Below are positions 5,301 to 9,209 of a DNA stretch of 9,209 nt, piece by piece; within the stretch, counting starts at the first letter, position 1; every line of letters begins with the position of its first letter. The stretch is from an uncultured Fastidiosipila sp. (GTDB lineage Bacteria > Bacillota > Clostridia > Saccharofermentanales > Fastidiosipilaceae): positions 1 to 9,209 of the forward strand of contig CALLQJ010000244.1 of NCBI GenBank assembly GCA_938014865.1. Direction: 5' to 3'. The notes under the pieces were generated by a model that made no database searches, was not told the DNA's origin, and saw only the letters and a list, made by a program, of their open reading frames with translations. The position numbers were made by a program, and so were the translations under genes.

Positions 5301-7087
5301 TGGCGGAAGCAGTTTCGGAAAAACGCGTGCTGACGAAAGAAGAAAAAAAGCGGCGCAATAAAAGACTTTTTAATTATGCCGTACAGGCAAAAAAACCGCT
5401 GCTGACCGGGCTTTTCTTAACGGCGCTGGCGGTGGTTTTTGATCTTTTGGGGCCCTTTATCGTGGCCTATGTGGTGGACCATGAAATCAAAACGGGGCTC
5501 GGACCTAAGGATTGGCCTTTGGTCTTTTTGCTTCTGGCGGCCTATCTGATCTGCATCGTGCTGGCCGGTACGACCCGGCTGCGGGCGGCCTTGAATCTGC
5601 AGTCGGCGGCCAACCGCATTGCGCAGTATATGCAGATCGATGTCTTTGATCATGTGCAGAAGCTGCCGATCAGCTATTTCGATTCCCTGCCGGCCGGGAC
5701 GGTGGTCTCCCGGGTGACGAACGATACCACGGCGGTCAGAACCTTGTTTGTGGTGGTCTTGTCGGAACTGATTACGGCGGCTGCCTATGTCCTGGGGATC
5801 TTTGTTTCTCTGGCGATTCTGGATATCCGCCTCTTGTTTATCAGCCTGACGGTGATTCCTGTCCTGATTTTAATCATCTGGGATTTTCGCCGGAAATCCT
5901 CGCGCTACAATCGCGAATACCGCAGGAATTTAAGTGAACTCAACGGCAATCTGAACGAGAATATTCAGGGCATGGAAGTGATCCGCGCCCTGGGGCAGGA
6001 AGCGCTTATTTATAAAGAGTTTTCTGAGGTGAACCGCAGCGTTTACGATGCCGATATCAAATTGACCAAGCTTTATTCTTACAGTTCCTTTAATGCGACG
6101 AGTACCCTGCAGTATGTCATGGCGGGTGCCGTACTGATTTACTTCGGTTACGGCAGTCTCAGCGGCGCCTATATGGTGCCGCTCGGCAATCTCTATATCT
6201 TTATTGACTACATGAATAAATTCTTTAACCGGATCAATAACGCCATGAACCGTATCGGGGAATTGGAGCGAGCCTTGAGTGCGGCCGATCATGTCTTTGA
6301 GCTTTTGGAAGAAGAGACGGACCGGCAGGACGGCGAGCTGCTGCCCAAACTTAAAGGCTCGGTGCGTTTTGAGCACGTTACCTTTGCTTACAAAGATGAA
6401 GACGTTTTAAAAGATGTTTCCTTTTCCGTTAAAGCCGGCGAAACTATTGCTTTTGTCGGGGCCACCGGCTCGGGCAAAAGCACGATCATGAATCTGCTTT
6501 TGGGCTTTTACGATGCGCAGCAGGGCGAAATTTATCTGGACGGCCGGCCCTTGTCGTCGCTTAATAAGCGCCGGGCCAGAGAATCGATGGCCATTGTTCA
6601 GCAGGAACCTTATCTTTTTACCGGAACGGTCCTGGAAAACATCAGCCTGAAGCAGGAGGGCATCGACCGGGAACGGGCCCTGGATGCGCTCTTTGAAGTC
6701 GGCGGGGAAGTGCTTTTTTCGCATCTTCCGGACGGCCTGGATACCCCGGTGAGTGAAAAGGGCGGGGAGTTTTCTTCGGGGGAACGCCAGCTTTTGTCCT
6801 TTGCGAGGGCCCTGGCCAAAGATCCTTGTATTCTGGTATTGGATGAGGCGACCGCCAGCATTGATTCGGAGACGGAAGCGGCCATCCAGAAGGGCATTAC
6901 CCGCCTCAAAGAAGGACGGACCACCTTCATGATTGCCCACAGGCTCTCTACGATCCGGCATGCGGATCAGATCGTGGTCCTGGATCACGGCCGCATCATC
7001 GAGCACGGCAGCCACGAAGACTTGATTAAGGCCGAGGGAACGTATTGGCGCATGTACCAAGCGCAGTCGAGCCAGAACGGTGCCTGA
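5300..7087 (+). CDS. Heterodimeric ABC exporter, subunit with canonical Walker B glutamate (BmrD/TM288-like)
   Basis: The 595-residue partner half-transporter has a basic N-terminus (residues 8-33), then six predicted helices near 34-60, 73-91, 148-170, 174-195, 267-285 and 291-306. The nucleotide-binding domain (about 354-590) has Walker A GATGSGKST (387-395), Q-loop VQQEP (433-437), Walker B ILVLDE (511-516) with catalytic Glu516, D-loop SID (520-522) and H-loop His547. Its signature is FSSGERQ (491-497) rather than LSGGQ. In the head-to-tail dimer, this deviant signature would face the Asp503 Walker B of subunit 1, so both changes fall in the same degenerate site. Glu516 would pair with LSGGQ of subunit 1 in the active site. 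The size is near TM288; it lacks the large extracellular insertion I recall in B. subtilis BmrD (673 residues). No clear terminator follows, so read-through into pepF is possible. Confidence 0.95.
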   Translation: MAEAVSEKRVLTKEEKKRRNKRLFNYAVQAKKPLLTGLFLTALAVVFDLLGPFIVAYVVDHEIKTGLGPKDWPLVFLLLAAYLICIVLAGTTRLRAALNLQSAANRIAQYMQIDVFDHVQKLPISYFDSLPAGTVVSRVTNDTTAVRTLFVVVLSELITAAAYVLGIFVSLAILDIRLLFISLTVIPVLILIIWDFRRKSSRYNREYRRNLSELNGNLNENIQGMEVIRALGQEALIYKEFSEVNRSVYDADIKLTKLYSYSSFNATSTLQYVMAGAVLIYFGYGSLSGAYMVPLGNLYIFIDYMNKFFNRINNAMNRIGELERALSAADHVFELLEEETDRQDGELLPKLKGSVRFEHVTFAYKDEDVLKDVSFSVKAGETIAFVGATGSGKSTIMNLLLGFYDAQQGEIYLDGRPLSSLNKRRARESMAIVQQEPYLFTGTVLENISLKQEGIDRERALDALFEVGGEVLFSHLPDGLDTPVSEKGGEFSSGERQLLSFARALAKDPCILVLDEATASIDSETEAAIQKGITRLKEGRTTFMIAHRLSTIRHADQIVVLDHGRIIEHGSHEDLIKAEGTYWRMYQAQSSQNGA

Positions 7088-7129
7088 GCGGCGGGAATTT
7101 TCAGCCGCGGAGAGCATACGGGCTGAACG

Positions 7130-7138
7130 TGTTAAAAT
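7130..7138 (+). promoter_or_regulatory. Extended -10 promoter candidate for pepF
   Basis: TGTTAAAAT combines the extended TGn motif with TAAAAT (five of six matches). No convincing -35 hexamer lies upstream, as is common for extended -10 promoters. The leader would be about 50 bases. Confidence 0.5.
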
Positions 7139-7157
7139 AGATAGTTAAAGAATAAAA

Positions 7158-7180
7158 CTTTCCCTGCTTCAAGGGGAAAG
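7158..7180 (+). other. Leader hairpin just upstream of the pepF ribosome site
   Basis: CTTTCCC at 7158-7164 pairs perfectly with GGGAAAG at 7174-7180 around a nine-base loop. It ends two bases before AAGGAG (7183-7188), which itself lies six bases before the ATG. It could stabilise the mRNA, affect initiation or be an operator. No T-run follows, so it is not a terminator. Confidence 0.5.
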
Positions 7181-7194
7181 ACAAGGAGTTTTTA

Positions 7195-8988
7195 ATGGCA
7201 GAACTTATAAGCAGAGAAGAACAGAAGACCGAAAATACCTGGGATCTGGAACGCATGTACAAAAGCGATGCGGCCTGGGAAGAAGAACTGAAGAGCCTGC
7301 GTCCGGAAAAGGACAAAATGGCAGCCTATCAGGGCAGACTGGGCGAGGGCCCGGAGCTGTTGACCGAGGCGCTGGAAACCGTCTCTTCCATCAGCCGGCG
7401 GCTGGAGAATCTTTTTGTCTATGCCTCGCAGAGATCCGATGAAAATACCGCCGATGCGCATTATCAGGACATGTCCATGCGCGTCTATTCCTTTTTGGTG
7501 GATTTCAGTGCAGCCATAAGTTTCCTGGAGCCGGAAATGCTGGCCCTGGGCGCCGAGACCCTGAATACCTGGCTGAAAGACTATGAACCCTTGCAGAAAT
7601 TCAGCCGCCGCATTGAACTCATCCTGCGCCGCGCCGAGCACACGCTGCCGCCCGAGCAGGAAGTGCTGCTGGCCCGGGCTGCCGAACTCACGGCCGCACC
7701 CGGCGAAGCGTATAATCTTTTGAGCGATGCGGACCTGGACTTCGGCTATGTCGAACACAAGGGCGAAAAAGTTGAGATCAATCAGTCTAATTTTGTGATG
7801 CTGCAGCAGAATCCGGACCGGGAGCTGCGCCGCAAAGTCTATGAACAGTTCTACTCGGTCTGGCGCGGCCATGAAAATACCATCGCCTCGCTTTATCAGT
7901 CCAATATCAAGGCTTCCCTTTTTATGAGCCGGGCCCGGCATTACAGCTCGAACCGCGCCATGTACCTTTTCGATTCCGCTGTCCCGGAAAGCCTTTATGA
8001 TAATCTTCTGGAGACCGTCCATGACTATCTTCCGGAGATGCACCGCTACGTGAAGCTGCGCAAGAAAATGCTCGGATTGGATGAGATGCATTTTTACGAT
8101 GTCTATGTGCCTCTGGTTCAGGATATGGATAAACGCTACAGCTTTGACGAAGCGAAAAGCATCGTTTTAGAAGCACTCAAGCCTTTGGGCGAAGAGTATA
8201 CAAAAGTTGTGGAAAGTGCCTTTGAAAACCGCTGGATGGACATCTACCCGAATAAGGGCAAGCGCTCCGGCGCCTATTCCTCCGGCAGCTATGATTCGTA
8301 TCCTTACATGCTTTTGAATTTCAACGGCCGCCTCGATGACATTTTCACCCTCATCCATGAAATGGGCCACTCGATGCATTCGTATTTCACCAAGACGCAT
8401 CAGCCGTATGAGACCGGCAGCTACAAGATTTTCGTGGCGGAGGTCGCGTCGACCTGCAACGAAGCCTTGCTTTTGCATTATCTTCTGGACAAAACGACGG
8501 ATAAGACCATGCGTAAAGTCCTGATCAACCAGTATCTGGAAGGCTTCAAATCGACGCTTTTCCGTCAGACGATGTTTGCCGAGTTTGAGAAGATTGCGCA
8601 CGCGAAAGCCGAGGCCGGAGAGTCCTTGACGGCGCCTGTTTTAAACGGCATTTACAAGGAGCTCAACGCGGCCTACTTCGGTGACGACATGGTCGTCGAC
8701 GACACCATCGCCTTGGAGTGGGCGCGTATCCCGCACTTCTACCGTCCTTTCTACGTTTATCAGTACGCCACCGGCTATTCCGCCGCTGTCGCCCTGAGCC
8801 GCCGCATTCTTGAAGAAGGCGAGCCCGCAGTCAAGAATTATCTGAAATTCTTAAGTTCCGGTTCTTCACAGGATCCGATCGATCTTCTGAAGCTGGCCGG
8901 CGTCGACATGACGAAGAAAGAAACCGTGGCGTCCGCTCTGGATGTCTTCAGCTCCCTTATTGATGAAATGGAGCAGCTGCAGGCCTAA
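7195..8988 (+). CDS. pepF: Oligoendopeptidase F (M3B zinc metallopeptidase)
   Basis: The 597-residue protein is the expected length for PepF, a cytosolic zinc endopeptidase cleaving short peptides in peptide utilisation, turnover and sometimes signal-peptide degradation. The zinc site is HEMGH at 388-392 (ligands H388 and H392, catalytic E389), with the third ligand E416 in FVAEVAS, 24 residues later as in the M3 family. RIPHFYRPFYVYQYATG (511-527) is the conserved substrate-cleft segment containing the M3 His-Tyr residues. The N-terminal half is the helical domain that limits access to large proteins, and YSSGSYDSYPYMLLNF (361-376) precedes the active site. There is no signal peptide. AAGGAG lies six bases before the ATG. 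The gene has its own promoter candidate and a strong terminator. Its position after the exporter is probably incidental, though a link to peptide export or processing cannot be excluded. Confidence 0.96.
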   Translation: MAELISREEQKTENTWDLERMYKSDAAWEEELKSLRPEKDKMAAYQGRLGEGPELLTEALETVSSISRRLENLFVYASQRSDENTADAHYQDMSMRVYSFLVDFSAAISFLEPEMLALGAETLNTWLKDYEPLQKFSRRIELILRRAEHTLPPEQEVLLARAAELTAAPGEAYNLLSDADLDFGYVEHKGEKVEINQSNFVMLQQNPDRELRRKVYEQFYSVWRGHENTIASLYQSNIKASLFMSRARHYSSNRAMYLFDSAVPESLYDNLLETVHDYLPEMHRYVKLRKKMLGLDEMHFYDVYVPLVQDMDKRYSFDEAKSIVLEALKPLGEEYTKVVESAFENRWMDIYPNKGKRSGAYSSGSYDSYPYMLLNFNGRLDDIFTLIHEMGHSMHSYFTKTHQPYETGSYKIFVAEVASTCNEALLLHYLLDKTTDKTMRKVLINQYLEGFKSTLFRQTMFAEFEKIAHAKAEAGESLTAPVLNGIYKELNAAYFGDDMVVDDTIALEWARIPHFYRPFYVYQYATGYSAAVALSRRILEEGEPAVKNYLKFLSSGSSQDPIDLLKLAGVDMTKKETVASALDVFSSLIDEMEQLQA

Positions 8989-9019
8989 AGCGAAGTGCTT
9001 CACAAAAGTCTGCTTGATG

Positions 9020-9052
9020 AAAAAGCCTGTCCGCAAAAGGGCAGGCTTTTTT
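9020..9052 (+). terminator. Intrinsic terminator of pepF
   Basis: AAAAAGCCTGTCC at 9020-9032 pairs with GGGCAGGCTTTTT at 9039-9051 (13 pairs, one G-T) around GCAAAA, and six T's close the 3' side. This is the strongest terminator in the window. The A-rich 5' side could let it work on the other strand too, but no gene converges there. Confidence 0.95.
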
Positions 9053-9074
9053 GCGCACAGAGTTAACGGAGACG

Positions 9075-9088
9075 TGCTAAACTATAAG
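9075..9088 (+). promoter_or_regulatory. Possible -10 region of the phosphohexomutase gene
   Basis: Two overlapping candidates are visible: TGCTAAACT (extended -10 form, 9075-9083) and TATAAG (9083-9088). Neither has a good -35 element. A promoter is expected here because a strong terminator lies just upstream. Confidence 0.3.
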
Positions 9089-9110
9089 TTCTCTTAAAGG
9101 GGATCAAGGG

Positions 9111-9138
9111 ATCGAAGGAGCTTCGCAGGCTCTTTGAT
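9111..9138 (+). other. Leader hairpin upstream of the phosphohexomutase ribosome site
   Basis: ATC (9111-9113) plus AAGGAGC (9115-9121) pair with GCTCTTT (9129-9135) plus GAT (9136-9138): ten pairs with one G-T and one bulged G, and a seven-base loop. It ends four bases before AAGGAGG (9143-9149). The 5' arm itself contains an AAGGAG decoy that is sequestered in the stem. Function is unknown; no T-run follows. Confidence 0.45.
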
Positions 9139-9159
9139 GCAAAAGGAGGCAAAGAAAAA

Positions 9160-9209
9160 ATGAATGTCAGATTCGGAACGGGCGGCTGGCGCGCCGTCAT
9201 CGGCGACGG
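9160..9209 (+). CDS. Phosphoglucomutase/phosphomannomutase family protein (N-terminal fragment, runs off window)
   Basis: Sixteen full codons read MNVRFGTGGWRAVIGD, the characteristic start of alpha-D-phosphohexomutases that interconvert glucose or mannose 1- and 6-phosphates in the cytosol. FGTGGWRA is the N-terminal phosphate-contacting loop. Its GTGGWR form points to the phosphoglucomutase/phosphomannomutase group seen in Clostridia rather than to GlmM, which has GTDGxRG. The start is supported by AAGGAGG (9143-9149) ten bases upstream. The catalytic serine, metal loop and sugar-specificity loop are outside the window, so glucose versus mannose specificity cannot be judged. It follows the pepF terminator and so opens a new transcription unit. 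Confidence 0.87.
   Translation, partial: MNVRFGTGGWRAVIGD

Noticed and set aside
7088..7108. Terminator after ABC subunit 2
   Set aside because: The GCGGC / GCCGC stem has only five pairs, an 11-base loop and no T-run.
6407..7117. 236-codon minus-strand open frame opposite ABC subunit 2
   Set aside because: It is antisense to the conserved nucleotide-binding domain and resembles no known protein; best explained as a codon-bias shadow.
7192..8091. 299-codon minus-strand open frame inside pepF
   Set aside because: It lies wholly opposite a well-recognised peptidase gene, has no ribosome site before its ATG (GTAAAA precedes it), and its composition looks like a mirror of pepF codon bias.
1..9209. 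Mobile element, prophage, CRISPR or defence system
   Set aside because: No transposase, integrase, terminal repeats, spacer-repeat pattern or defence-type domains are visible; every large open frame of real quality is a recognisable housekeeping or transport gene.

Overview
The window looks like an ordinary chromosomal stretch of a mid-GC (about half G+C) Gram-positive anaerobe, most likely a Firmicute of the Clostridia type. I infer this from strong AGGAGG-type ribosome sites, sigma-A-like promoters, T-rich intrinsic terminators, and the gene set: a TM287/288-BmrCD-like ABC exporter pair, PepF, a GTGGWR-type phosphohexomutase and a scavenging LplA. I saw no tRNA, rRNA, CRISPR array, insertion sequence, prophage or toxin-antitoxin module. 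No gap between genes exceeds about 205 bases.

Layout. The left edge (1-115, minus) is the N-terminus of 6-phosphogluconate dehydrogenase, running off the window. A divergent 176-base spacer with several GGCC-based inverted repeats and a terminator-like hairpin separates it from a family 2 glycosyltransferase (292-1233, plus). That gene converges with lplA, a full two-domain lipoate-protein ligase (1309-2322, minus). Across another divergent spacer lies a HAD-superfamily hydrolase of unknown substrate (2505-3335, plus) with a clear promoter and terminator. Next is a two-gene ABC exporter operon (3537-5300 and 5300-7087, plus) behind a near-consensus promoter; the genes overlap by one base (TGATG). 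It encodes the two different halves of a heterodimeric exporter with one degenerate and one canonical ATP site. Oligoendopeptidase F (7195-8988, plus) follows with its own leader and a textbook terminator. The right edge (9160 onward, plus) is the first 16 codons of a phosphoglucomutase/phosphomannomutase.

How the parts fit. The window is a set of small transcription units rather than one pathway. The two edge genes (6-phosphogluconate dehydrogenase and phosphohexomutase) are central sugar-phosphate enzymes, and the glycosyltransferase uses activated sugars. LplA and PepF are scavenging and turnover functions. The ABC pair is the only obvious multi-subunit system.

I found no convincing novel system. 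The points most worth a second look are the possible attenuator-like leader before the glycosyltransferase, the asymmetric ATP sites (with an FSSGE signature) in the exporter, the uncharacterised cap region of the HAD protein, and hairpins placed just upstream of the ribosome sites of three successive transcription units.
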